Below, piece after piece: positions 24,931 to 36,404 of a DNA stretch of 64,000 bases. Position numbers and translations under genes: made by a program. The notes beneath the pieces were generated by a model. The model did no database searches. It was not told the origin of the DNA and saw nothing but the letters and a program-made list of their open reading frames with translations. The stretch is taken from the NCBI RefSeq assembly GCF_029227915.1, contig NC_079879.1, positions 27,530,501 through 27,594,500 on the forward strand, in the 5' to 3' direction. Numbering within the stretch: position 1 is the first letter of the stretch; each line of letters begins with the position of its first letter. Origin of the DNA: Hydractinia symbiolongicarpus. Lineage: Eukaryota; Cnidaria; Hydrozoa; Anthoathecata; Hydractiniidae.

Positions 24931-26567
24931 ACTATATAGTTTGTTTTATGAACTAAAATAGTCTACTTTATGTTTACAAAGTTGTTAGTTTTATGAACAT
25001 TGTTAGCCATTGTATAACATGTACATATAAATACATTAGCGGCTAAGGCGTCTAAAACCAATATAATTGCACCGTTGATGAACAAATGACGTAAAACAAT
25101 TTAATCTTCATGTAATCCTTAGTTGAAAATAAAACAGGAACTTTTTTTATTTTTCTTTCTCGGAAATTATTTCTTTGCTATATTTAAAAAAACAAAAAAT
25201 GTCATGACCTTAAGGAATTTTGTCTTGAGTAATATTTATAAACAACCAAATGTTTGCAACAACCTGTAAGTTCATAAAAATTAGACCCAGATAAGTAAAA
25301 AATGAGAAAGGGTAATGTTGAACACAAGTTATGTTTGTAATTGTGTTATCTGTGCACAAAATATATTTCTGAAACCGCCGCAAACTCCGTTTTTTAACGA
25401 ACTTTTTTCTGCTTCTTCACGTAGTACGTAGACCAATCACGTAGCCCGCATTTTGTGAATAACCAATTTAAGTTCTTTACGGCCTCGGTATGCAAAGAAA
25501 TATGTAACAAGAGAAAAAAAACAACAGAATTACACACGAAACACTGCCACGCTGTGTACACTTTACTGGATTTGTGACATACAGTATAGCTTTACTATAG
25601 CACTCCATCTGGAGATGCGGCACGGCTCACCTTCACTTTAGCGCTCAACATGGTGTTTACCGATTAATTGCGGGTGGCTTACCCCAGTCTTTCCCTCTAG
25701 TCTATTATACTTACTCCCCAGTTCCGTCTGCTTATCTGAATCTGTGTGACATTACTTGTGCATTAATTTTTTACTTTAACAAACCAATTACACTCCCTAT
25801 GATTTCAAATCTGATCACAACAAATTTAAATTAGAATAAAATAGACAATTTTCTGACTGATAAAATTATTTAATTTTTTTCACATCTTTTGTTTCAGCCA
25901 GTTATAAATGTAAACAATTTTTTTTTATAAAATACAGACATTGTTTTAAAGATTGTAACTCATTTTGAAAGATTGTAAAAAATCTATTCAACTTTGCCTG
26001 TGACAGACACAGAGATAGACAGACCTGGAGTATTAATATAGTAAATTAAAACTGCGACAAGCCATACAATTTTTTTCAGTGAATATTCATATCATTTGAT
26101 TAAAAAAAAACAATTCCAATTAAACAACAAGTCTAAAAACTAAATTAAAAGTTGCACCAAGAAAATGACAACTAACAAATAGTCGTGTTTCGAAATTGTT
26201 CGGGGGTAAGTGTGGCTTTACGTTTGCTGCAGCTTCGGCGTTAATGATGCGGTGGTAGATCATTCGTAATCAGAAGTCTAGCTTCAGCAGCGTGGTGCTT
26301 GACAATAGTGATTATCGAAAGTACTCCATGATAAACCAATATAAACATGATATCCTTAATAGCTTCGATTAACAGCTATCATACATTTGAACTTTACATT
26401 GCCCTGTCAAAGATTACTTAACTAAGAGCACATGAAGAAATTTTGGAACATTTTAGAATTAAATAAAAGGATCAGCTGATCATTACGCTGCGATTAGATT
26501 GAGTTTTGTTTTCCATATGCTGTCTATGCTTTTACCCTTTGTAATATTAGTTTTCGGATCATGACAG
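24931..26567. other. Intergenic, no gene recognised
   Basis: Contains the probable 3' UTR of dispanin copy 2 (to about 25150). The remainder is AT-rich with no motif found on either strand. Confidence 0.4.
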
Positions 26568-26743
26568 AAGGTGGTAAAACCAACGCTGAGATTTCATCAG
26601 GACAACTCCTAAAATGAAACATCGAGTGTTTTTGAACAAAACGTTGTCAGATAGAAATCATTTAAAGTCACCAATTTGCCATATTGGAGGAACATTTTAG
26701 GAGTTATCATAAAAACAGTAAATTGACGCTGGAATCCACCGCC
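26568..26743. repeat. Small foldback element
   Basis: The left arm GGTGGTAAAACCAACGCTGA through CTCCTAAAATG is mirrored by the right arm CATTTTAGGAGTTATCAT through GCTGGAATCCACCGCC. The two arms pair with a few mismatches over about 50 bp, leaving a non-coding core of about 75 bp. A short MITE or foldback element. Confidence 0.65.
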
Positions 26744-27185
26744 TAGTATAGTATAGCATAGTTAAATTATTTATAAACAAGCTAATTTTTAAAGTTATCA
26801 CTGAACAAAGTTGTTGTTTAAAACGTACGTTCTCTACAAATGTTTAAAAAGGTTGTTTTAAAGCACTTTATTTTTTTATAATATACCACTTTATTAGTAA
26901 AAAGTTTGTTAGTGTATCAAACACAAACATACTCCTGCTGTAACACACGGTTCAGTGTAGTTCACCACAGTACCAAAAAATATTTTGTCGAATCAGGAGT
27001 AGAAATTGCGTATATGATGTTACAACAATTTGTAAAAGATAGTGCCCAAAACTTTTGCAAAAAACCATTTCTGAGAATCCACCATAGCATCATCTACTAG
27101 TCCAACCAGATCTATGTACCCTATTTTTAAAAAATGCTCACATAAATTTTTTATAGATTCACAGATGCAGAGACTGATTAAATAG

Positions 27186-27278
27186 GTGACATCACATACG
27201 GAGCTTGTTGCGTGGATGATTTTTCTGCGCGTGCTTTAGATTGTGATTTCATGGTTCACTATGGACATATTTGTGTTG
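27186..27278 (+). pseudogene. Isolated DPH1-like exon (diphthamide synthesis)
   Basis: An acceptor-like AAATAG precedes, and a donor GTGAGA follows, a 93-bp exon encoding [20 protein letters not shown] then [10 protein letters not shown]. This is the signature block of DPH1/DPH2 radical enzymes, which transfer the 3-amino-3-carboxypropyl group of SAM to a histidine of elongation factor 2. The block includes a Cys of the iron-sulphur site (GACC) and HYGH. I found no other DPH1 exon nearby, and an in-frame TAA just upstream rules out a longer exon. It may be a stranded gene fragment or one exon of a gene extending with long introns. Copy status is uncertain. Confidence 0.55.
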
Positions 27279-28133
27279 GTGAGAATTTTTTTTGCTAGAT
27301 ATAAAAAAGGGCTTACAAACAAAAAAGCCCTCTCTAATTATGACGTTATGCTTTAAAAATGAAAATTACTATCATCAATTTTCTTTTTCAAGTGTACCAA
27401 ACGATGCGATATATGTCTGTAATGTAACAACCAAAACTAGGCATACTCACCGGAATGGGTGAAAAGCTATTAAAACAACCCATCAATGATGGTATGGTTT
27501 GATAAATTCACATAGAATACAAAAACTGAGTTAGCTAATCATCCCAAATGAAAACATTATTTTTAAACAGATAGCTCTTTGAGATCAATCTCGTACCCAG
27601 CACATTTTCAATCTTTTTTTGACACGACGGGACGCAGTACCGTTGCTTTTTGATGAATTATTGTAATCCAGAAATTATTGTAAAGTGAGTATCAAATCCG
27701 GTAACCACCAGTAATTAAATAAGCCGTCTCTATGTACCTATCACGCACTCAAAAGTTGTGAAAACCAATTTTCAAAACAGACTTGTGTTATTTGGTTAAA
27801 TTTAAAAACTTACATCCTACATGCACCATACACTTTTGTAACTCAATTCCCTTTTTTCAGACATTCTAAGGTCGTGGGGAAAATATACCTTTCCCGAAAC
27901 TTATTGCGCAATAATTTTTTTAAACATAAAAGCGAGGCGAGGCAATGTAGAAATGTAAACAAACGCGTAGCGGCATATCATTCTGCATGTCTGTTAAGAG
28001 GTGTTAAATTTTACAGATATGATTCATATAATACGCGTGAAGAACAAGTTTCCCAGCTGCTTGATATTTTTTATAAATTTTGAGGCAAGTGATGTTTTGT
28101 TTGCTTTTCAATGTTTCACGATGGAAGCACATT
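27279..28133. other. No gene recognised
   Basis: Sequence between the DPH1-like exon and the THAP-type transposon. The open frame at 27874-28083 shows no motif. Confidence 0.4.
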
Positions 28134-28520
28134 ATGCTGGATCAAGCAAAACACGGCCAAAAAAACTTATCTGGAGGGTATGGTAGATACTGTTGCATAA
28201 CGCAATGTACCAGTGCGTTTTATAATTCAGAAAGAAAACCAGCTGGCATATCTTTTTTGAAGATCCCTCAAAAAAATCCGGAAAGAAAAAGGTGGATTAA
28301 CGGGATACGCAATTTTAAAAAACAGGGAGCAAGCGATGGATTTGATTTTGCTAAAAAAATATATGTTTGGGAATTTCATTTCCAGGCAGAGGATATTCGT
28401 GTTTCATTGGGTATTGGTAGAAAAACATTGAAGCCGAGAGAAATACCTTCAATTTTTGAGTTCAAAAAGAAGAAAGAAAAGCGTAAGGAAATGTCCAAAG
28501 AAGCGATCATGGATAATTAA
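28134..28520 (+). pseudogene. THAP-domain protein of a DDE transposon
   Basis: From ATG 28134 an open frame of 128 residues contains a THAP zinc-finger: CCITQCTS near residue 21, GISFLKIP, RKRWINGIRNF (with the invariant Trp), and a late block YVWEFHF, then IPSIF (the AVPTIF box). In THAP domains Cys-x2-4-Cys and a later Cys-x2-His bind zinc. Here the later Cys is Trp (VWEFHF), so the finger has probably lost metal binding. A Lys/Glu-rich coiled segment follows. It sits directly upstream of the transposase in the same orientation and would give it DNA recognition. Confidence 0.7.
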
Positions 28521-28606
28521 TGACAAATGTCTTTTGAATATACACCTGACAGTGAGGGAGAAATCTCGGATGAGAGTGAAACCAGTTTAATAGAAAATTA
28601 ATAACT

Positions 28607-29558
28607 AAGGGAAAAAATAAAGAAATTGGAAGAGGAAAAAAACTTTATTGCAAAGTGAACATACTTATTGCAATCTGCAAGTCTTTATAGGCATGATAGT
28701 AAATCGAAAAATAAAAAACATTTCAAAAGCACAACTGGCTTAGATCCAGATATTTTTTGATCCTGGTGAAGACTGTAAAAGTTTCAAAATGTATGATACA
28801 AATAAAGATTTATCTGAGGAAGTTTTCACAACATCAGAAGACTCATATATGTTGAAGACAGGACCGAAACCAAAAGTTTCACTAATAGATCAATTATTTC
28901 TTTACATAACTTGGCTACGAAATGGCTTTACATTACAACACACTGCGTGGCTTTTTGATGTTTCCATACCAATTTGACCCAAAAGAAGACAAGTTGACAA
29001 ACATATGTCGAAAGTTTCAAAAGAACCTATCCTACCAGAAGGTGTATAATTGATTGCACTGAGCTGTTTTATCAAAGACTATCCTCACTTATAACACAAA
29101 GTTCACTTTATTCACATTATAAGAATCATGTGAGATACAAAGGATTAGTTGGCATATCCCCTCCTGGATCCATAACATTTGTCGGTCAGTTGTATGATGG
29201 CTCTATCCCAGACAAGGAAATTGTAGTTAAATCAAGATTATTAGAAAAACGACTGTGGCAGGAAAATGATAGTGTCATGGCTGACAGAGGCTTCACAATT
29301 CAAAACGAATTAAATTCACTCAATGTCAAATTAAATGTTCCTTGTTTCCTAGCTGGTAGAGAACAACTAACAGTTGCAGAGGTGAAGGAAAGTCAAACGA
29401 TTGCTTCAGTACGTATACATGTTGAAAGAGCAATACAAAGAATAAAAAAGTTTCGAGTATTGAGAAACGAAATACCGCTTACTTTACATAGTTCAGTGAA
29501 CCAGATTTGGACTGTTTATTGCCTTCTATGTAATTTTGTGCCATTTTTAATACAGTAA
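28607..29558 (+). pseudogene. DDE_Tnp_4 transposase (THAP-associated), broken
   Basis: The N-terminal block (28789-28977) has KVSLIDQLFLYITWLRNGFT and HTAWLFDVSIP, the helix-turn-helix that precedes this transposase family. After a gap with frame changes, CIIDCTELF (first Asp, about 29050) leads into the 29130-29558 frame: GISPPGSITFVGQLYDGSIP, SVMADRGF (second Asp) and IRVHVERAIQRIK-type IHVERAIQRIKKFR (catalytic Glu), then IWTVYCLLCNFVP. The catalytic triad is present but the gene is split by at least two frame breaks near 28978-29130. With the THAP gene it marks an ISL2EU-like transposon. Confidence 0.78.
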
Positions 29559-30084
29559 GATATATCACAGATAGTATAAACGTATAAGGACATCTTCAAA
29601 AAATGAGTGGCATGAATTTGCCTAAAAATGCTATATTTTCTACAATTTCCAAAATGATTAAACAAAAATTGATAGGTTTATCACAACAAACAAAAAATGG
29701 GCATTTTTGTAATGTCCAATAGATTGCCACCCATTTTTGAACATGCTCATAGAGTACCTTATTTCAATTATACCAAAGTTGTATATTTTCAAGTTACATG
29801 TATATATACATATATATTATATAATATGTTTACGTCACTTTAGCATGCGAGGAATGATAGTTTTGGGTTACTCTTCACCAGCTTTAATAACAAAAATCGT
29901 TGGAAGCATAAAGTCCTTGTAAAACATATTCAGTATCTTCACTAATTCCAAAAAAAGTCACAAAATGTCGCCCCACATAATCCCATTGCCAATTTGAGTG
30001 AAGCACCCATCAGGATGATCTTTCCTCAGAAACAACTTTCAATTTCGTTGTTGGATGTAAAATGACTCATCTTTTATTAGATCA
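29559..30084. other. No gene recognised
   Basis: AT-rich sequence between the THAP-type transposon and the Helitron cluster. It includes a short ATATATAC run at 29805-29825 and nothing else recognisable. Confidence 0.4.
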
Positions 30085-31631
30085 CTAGTCGATAAGGCCC
30101 GTGGAGAAATCCACTTAGTCAGAAGGACAATAAAGAATAGGTTGTTTTAGTTTTCGTGCTGACGTCAGCAGTGCAGATACAAAACAAGTTTAGCAAAGTT
30201 TAGTGTATTCGTAGCCTGTAATGTGTAGAGGTTAAAACGCTGATGAGAAAAATGTATAGGATTGTGGGTTTTCGACGAACGTATAAGGAAATATAGGGGT
30301 TTAAAAATCTTGCTGACGTCAGCAAAGAGCCGCAAAAAAATTTCAAGAATTTTATATATCTAATGTCTTTATCGTATAGATCTTGAAACACTGATCAAGA
30401 ATATGTATAGGATCATGTACTTTTGACAAACGGTTGCAGAGATATTAGGGATTGAAGGTTTTTTGATGACGTCATTAACCCGTCTATTCCGAAACGGATT
30501 TGAGGACCCAGGTTTGGGAAAATTACCCAAATTGATCCTAGGTGGTCCCTAGTTACCCACGCGGTGAATAATCATTGACGTCACCACCTCATTTCCAAGT
30601 TATTTGGTCTCAAAGTCTTAATTGCACTGTAATGGCTTCATTAATTTAATATTTGATTTTGACGGGTCATTGCTGACGTCAGCAAAATTTTTAAACCCTT
30701 ATATTTCATTAACAGCTCATCAAAACCACACGATCATATACATTTTCTTGATCAGCAGTGTAAGGTTTACACAATGGAGGAAACATGAAAACAAGTTTCT
30801 CAATTTATTTATTTATTTTGTATTTGCACTGCTGACGTCAGCAAAAAATGTAAAACAGCCTATTTGTCCATCTTTCTTTTGCCTGGGTGGATTTTTCCAC
30901 GGGCCTTATCGACTAGTCTCTTATAATAATACGGAGTGTATGTGATGGTCATAGTGGATATCGGCTTTTTCCTTTAAAGTCGCTGAAATTTCCTTTGAAG
31001 TTGCCGAAAAAAGTATGTCTCAAATGTTAAATTTTATGACGTTACGGCGCGACGTCAATAACACTACTTTAACGTCAATATCCTATATTAAATTAATGAA
31101 GCCGTTACAGTGCACTTAAAACTTTGAGGCCAAATAACTTGGAAACGAGCTGGTGACGTCAATGATTCTTCACCGGGTGGGTAGCTAGGGACCACCAGGA
31201 CCAATTTGGATAACTTTTCCAAACCTTGGTTCCCAAATCCGTTTTGGAGTGGACGGGTTGATGACGTCATCAAAAAACCTTCAAACCCTAATATCTCTGC
31301 AACCGTTTGTCACAAGTACTTGATCCTATACATTTTCTTGATCAGCGTTTCAAGATCTATACAATGAAGGCTGCAGGAATAAAATCTCTCAGAAAAATTG
31401 TTGTCTTCGCGGGTCATTCCTGACGTCAGCAAACTTTTTAAACCCTCCTATCTCAATAACCGTCATTAAAAGCACATGCTCATATACATTTTCCTGATCA
31501 GCGCTTTAAGCTCTCCACAATAGAGGCAATGTAAAAACAAAATTCTAAATTTTTCTGGGTGGATGAGTTCCTGACGTCATCAAAATTTTTATCCTGCCTT
31601 AGTGGATTTTTCCACGGGCCTTATCGACTAG
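30085..31631. mobile_element. Inverted and tandem cluster of non-autonomous Helitrons
   Basis: Three copies or part-copies of one family. Minus-oriented: the 3' end at 30085 (ACTAGTCGATAAGGCCCGTG), running to about 30645. Plus-oriented: 3' ends CTAG at 30913-30916 and 31628-31631, each after the hairpin GTGGATTTTTCCAC. The minus copy 30085-30645 is the reverse complement of about 31088-31631. No protein is encoded. The family is studded with TGACGTCA palindromes (CRE-type), many inside the larger palindrome GCTGACGTCAGC. Confidence 0.8.
30917..31631 (+). mobile_element. Complete non-autonomous Helitron unit
   Basis: Begins TCTCTTATAATAATACGGAG directly after the CTAG of the previous unit and ends TTATCGACTAG followed by host T. 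It has a 5' TC, a 3' hairpin (GTGGA/TCCAC, loop TTTT) 12 nt before CTAG, and no terminal inverted repeat or target duplication, matching Helitron rules. 715 bp, no open frame. Confidence 0.75.
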
Positions 31632-31639
31632 TTTTAAAT

Positions 31640-31800
31640 ATTGTCTTTCCCTTAAAAGCTTATACAAAAATATGAAAAAGCCATATAGTTTCGAAAACAT
31701 CAAATTTAAATCTAGAAAAAATCAGTCATTTCGGTTGGATACCGTCATCTCCATCAAAAATTTACACAAAATGCAAAAATCAACCAGTTAAGAAAACAAA
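31640..31800. repeat. Degenerate repeat units shared with the 43-44.5 kb array
   Basis: Contains AACATCAAATTTAAATCTAG then AAAATCAGTCATTTCG and two TTTACACAAAATGCA-like units. Nearly the same order occurs at 43880-43960. This is one to two units of the array of about 95 bp described at 42960-44560. Confidence 0.65.
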
Positions 31801-32185
31801 AATTTTCCTTTTCAGTTCCGTACTGCCCTTTTTTGGATTTTGCGTGGCAGGAAAAAAGATGCTATGATTTGGTGAATAAAGGTCTTTTGCTATGGATTTC
31901 TTCTAATGGGGACATCGTTTGGGTTATAAACTATTATCGAGTGTAGGTTGATGCCTTCTGATTTATTTGAATTCATAAAAAGTCATAAGAATGCCTTTGT
32001 TTGAAGAAATGAACTGATAATTACTTTGCTTCACCTAGCACCCCAATCTTTTTCCTGCCACGCAAATGCCAAAACCAAAAGGGCTTACCACTGAAAATGT
32101 AAACAACATAATTCATCTATACTCTATGGGCATAAAAATACATCCTACTATCCTGCAAAAGTTTAAGTCTTTGAAAGATTTTGTA

Positions 32186-32221
32186 GCTAGCTAGCTAGCT
32201 AGCTAGCTAGCTAGCTAGCTT
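32186..32221. repeat. (AGCT)n microsatellite
   Basis: Nine perfect AGCT tetramers. Perfectly self-complementary. Confidence 0.95.
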
Positions 32222-33479
32222 GTAACATAATTCGTGCTCATAAAAGAAGAGAAATTTGAAAACTATAGTAGTTAGCTATGGATAATTAAAAAAGAGGAAT
32301 AACAACAGAAGTCATAGGTTAGAGCTAGCCATAATGGGATGGGGGAGCTGGAGTTGGAGGCTAGCATTAGCTAGCTAACAGTATATAAGACTCCCAGTTA
32401 AATACACTTAAACTTGGAATACTTCGCTAAAACTAAAGCTAGCTATTTGTGCTTAGTCAAACACATATAAAGAGAGGCAATAGTGATGTAAAATTAATAA
32501 CATTACAGTTCAACAAACCAAAGTTTTGCTTTTTTTGTCAGCCAGCAGCTTTATGTAGCATTTTGAATTTTAGGACAATACATTAGTTACGCGCCAGCGC
32601 ACATGAATTATGCAACAAAACGTAAACAAATATGGCTACATACACGGTAAAATAAAAAAACTGTGGCCTTTCCTGGGAAATGCGAGTCTGCTTGCTCCAC
32701 TGACATAAAAACCAAACGTCTAAAAATATCAAAGTTCTTACTTTTTGTAATTTCAAATCCACTTTAAACTCTAGCCTTTGTTTTCTAATTCTAACTTTAC
32801 ATTACATCTAGCTCCACTTCTCACTTCACTTTTCTACTTCTTCACTTGGTCTCTTTTCTTTTTAAACATATAGCTATGCTTTTTAAAACCACTTTTTCCC
32901 TTTTTTTCAAGGTAAATGGATCGTTCTTCTGTGCTTTCTTTGGTGACCTTTATTTTCTACGTCTTAATTTAATTTACTTCTAGCTCCACCTTCACTTCCA
33001 ACTTCACTTTTCTACTTCTTCACTTGGACTTTTTTTTTTTTAAATATGCTTTTTTGAACCACTTATTAATTAATTATTAATAAGAATGTTCTTTTTTGAT
33101 TTTGGACATTTTATTTCAACCAAACCAAAATGACTACCAGATTCTACAGATTTGTCACTGATAAAACTATCAGGGCTGGCAGCTAACCAAAAAAAAATTC
33201 GGTTGTAAAAGTATACCAGATTCACGTACCGATATATCTTGATTTAGAAGATACTTTGGCTCTTGAATTGAAGATGGTAGTTAGTTATTAGGTTTGGGTG
33301 AAAAGTGTCAACAATTGATTGAAAGTTTTTTCCTCTGTTGAAAATTTTATGAGCTGTGCTTGAAGTTATTTACACTTTCTAGAATAATGCCACAAATTAC
33401 TATCCGCCTGCAAAGTTGTATCTTTTTCTAGTTCATGACAACTCTCTCTTGTTACTTGTATTTGGTTTGTATACCACAA
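32222..33479. other. No gene recognised
   Basis: Contains an imperfect direct repeat (about 32810-32890 and 32975-33060) based on CTAGCTCCACTTCTCACTTC and TTTCTACTTCTTCACTTGG. No coding signal. Confidence 0.45.
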
Positions 33480-34320
33480 CCCTTCTCCTGAAAGATCCCA
33501 CTTTGGAATTATTGCATGTTTTTCGTTAATGAAATAGAATGAAAGTTTTTGGAACTGATTTTTGTGTAGTTAGGCATTTCTACTTTGGTTATGTTGGTTA
33601 AATTGTTAGTAGAAATTCCTACTGGGTTTAGATGAAAAGATAGTGGCGATCCCACTAAAAATGTCCATAGTGTGTGTTTGTTTCGTTCTCTGATACACTG
33701 TTCTGTACACTGCAAGGGAAGCCAATGTTTCCATTTTTACTAGCAAGGTCTGTTTTCAATTTTTTTATACTTTCAAAATCACAGGACTGTTGATCACCTC
33801 TACGTGGGTCTTAAAGTGTTGAAGATACACCGTTTTGATGTTGACTTCTGTACAGTGGTGTCCATTACAGCAGCCTTAACACTTGCTTCACTAGGAAATC
33901 GCCATTGCCTCCCCCTGCTGGTACACGCTACTTCTTCTAGAACGGTTTTCAGTTGATTCGAAGAGTAATCCGCTAACTCTAATAACAATGCCATTATGTG
34001 GTTACGTTTTTTCCTGCAGGACACGAGCAATTTTCTTTAACAACCTTTCCAGTTCTACGATGTAAATGCACTACGATATTTCTTTTCCCATTTTTCATAC
34101 TCGCCTTGCATTGACCAGTTACAACAAAATTATCGACATCCAATTTTGTATAAATGCTTGTGGCAGTTATGTACCGTTCTTCTTTAAACTTTCATCCCCT
34201 ATCTAAAGCTTTAATTATTGCTGAACGTAGTGTTTTCCACTTTGCAAGCGATATGCCCTCAAAACGAGATTGCTTTTTCGTAGCCTTGTCAATTTTAAAA
34301 TTTCTACATTGTTTTTATAT
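33480..34320 (-). pseudogene. SWIM zinc-finger protein remnant
   Basis: Minus-strand pieces read SRFEGISLAKWKTLRSAIIK (about 34240-34270), VVTGQCKASMKNGKRNIVVH, NCSCPAG (about 34030) and, after a one-base frame change, NHIMALLLELADYS (33960-34000). Cys-x-Cys followed by a His after a short gap is the SWIM finger (CxC...HxxA-like). Downstream, ACTSRGRQW and TSKRCIFNTL match the segment that follows SWIM in cnidarian proteins with a YqaJ-type exonuclease domain; no exonuclease was found here. Frameshifts and later stops mark it as a pseudogene or transposon-borne fragment. Confidence 0.6.
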
Positions 34321-36404
34321 AAACTGATAGAAGAACAACCTTGTTAATTTTTTTGGCTTTTGATTGGATAAGGTAGATATTGAAAACAATAACTATGCAA
34401 CCCCGTTCCCAAGACTTGTTCGTGTTCTCCTTGATATCACTTAATCTTTATCTTATCTGCATGCGACTATAATTCAAAACGTTATTTAGAGAACTTCATC
34501 AATAACAAAATTAAAAAAAATATAAAAGTAAAAATATTACTTTTCTCGTTCAACTTCTCTTATCAAAACGTTAGTAGAAAACAGTAAAGCTTCTTAAGGG
34601 AAGACAGCTGCTGTATCTTTCAATACAAATTACCATTATCGCCAGCCTAAGGGCTGTCCATCATCAGTTGTTTAAAGCGCAATATTCTTTTCGATATTAT
34701 TATGTTTTTTTCGTATGCTGTTAAATTGTAATGCACAGCTTCGGTGTTTTATCTATTGTTTTCGGCTAAAACAACGGTACTCTTTGGATTAGGGAGATCA
34801 TTGTCACTTACTCGAAAATGTATGTTTGAGATGACTATTAACGTAATGGTTAGATAACTGCTAATTGTAACTAGATGACAGATGTGTATTTAGTAGTGGA
34901 TTCCTCCCCAGTGAAAAACAACTTTGTACAATCATGTTTGTTAATGTGGTTACTTTTGTTAAAACATTAGTGTATTTTGGAAAAAAGATTTATTTGACAC
35001 TTGTTCAGTATTCTGGATATTAGATTGAAATAAATTTTAAATCCCTTTAAGTAGAAAGTGTTGTGGTCATATCATATATCTGTATTTTCCTGTTAGCAAT
35101 AAAATATTTTCCTGTTAGCAATAAAATATTTTCCTGTTAGCAACAAAATATTTTCCTGTATGCAATTCCTATAAGTAATTGGTCACGTAGAAACACAGCG
35201 TAACATTTTAAAGCAAAAGTTTTACGTATTAATTAAATCAAATCTTATATATCAGAAAACACATCTCAATTCATCCGTAATTACAGGGAATTTCTTGTCT
35301 ACTGAAAAGAAATTGCACATAAAAAACACCAATTATAGCATTTTAACATTCACATGCACGCCATTAAAATGCTTGATCTAGTTGATTACTTCTTAAGCGT
35401 TAGTATAAAAGGATATTGATCACTGCTAGGAACCTTGAACAAGTTATTGAAGAAAAGAAATTGCAAAGTTAGGTATGTTAGCTTAATGCAATTTCAATTC
35501 TATTTCCTTTACAACTATATAAAAACATGCACATGCGCAGTAGCACAAGCTTCGTCTGAATTTCAATTATGCAAACAGTTCAAAGTTTTCTAAGAAAGAA
35601 CAAAATGTCTTTTTTAGCTTTCTGTTGTTTGTTTTTTTCCCAGACAAATTTGATCTAAAAATAAGATTTTTTTGAAGCAGCATATTTATCTTATATCAAA
35701 TAGTGGTATAACGCGAATTTGTCATAGTACTATTGTGTGTATCTATTCCTGCGTGTTAACATGAAGTTATGAGACAAATTTGCATCAGGGGTTTACTATG
35801 TTAAAAGTTTCTATTATAATTAGCATTCACGATTACAAAACAGTCGGTTTTTATATTTAGACAACGGCTATCATTACAAAAACTAGTCGGTAGCACGTGG
35901 ACAAATATAATAGTTCGCCCGTCCTTCTGATATCACATTTCGAGTTTCCGTTATACGACAAATTTCTTGCGAGCAGACAAATAGAATACGGCTATTAATA
36001 ATTTTTAAATTTTCCTTTTCTTTCTACTTTGTTTCAGTACTGTGCGTTTATTTTTTTAGCGGCTTAATATTTTGTCATTTCTAATTGATGGATTGATTAT
36101 ATATCCCCGGTAATGTTAATACAGTTGACTTTAAATTCATTCGAAAATTGTATTTGACGTGACAACAACCAGCTTGTATTATTATTTCAAATGATCTAAG
36201 GAATGGAGTCAGAAGTCACAATGAACAACATGCATACGATTGAAAACATCATCACTTACATGCATAACTTCTTATGATTGGGGTATGGTTTATAATGAAT
36301 GTTTTTTAAAAGCCAAAAAAAACGTACTTATGTCCGAATAATAACAACAAACAGAGTCTATCCGGTTATGCATTAACAAGTGATAAAACTCGAATTTTCA
36401 GGAA
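34321..36404. other. Intergenic before dispanin copy 3
   Basis: No gene found. It holds the 22-bp tandem repeat at 35082-35165 (separate entry) and otherwise AT-rich sequence. The last bases include an acceptor-like AATTTTCAG four nt before the start codon of dispanin copy 3. Confidence 0.4.
35082..35165. repeat. 22-bp tandem repeat, nearly four units
   Basis: The unit TATTTTCCTGTTAGCAATAAA plus A is repeated three times almost perfectly (third unit AACAAAA) and a fourth partial unit ends CCTGTATGCAATT. The units are directly adjacent with no spacer. Confidence 0.9.

Noticed and set aside
35082-35165. CRISPR-like repeat
   Set aside because: The units are directly adjacent without spacers, in an animal genome; it is a minisatellite.
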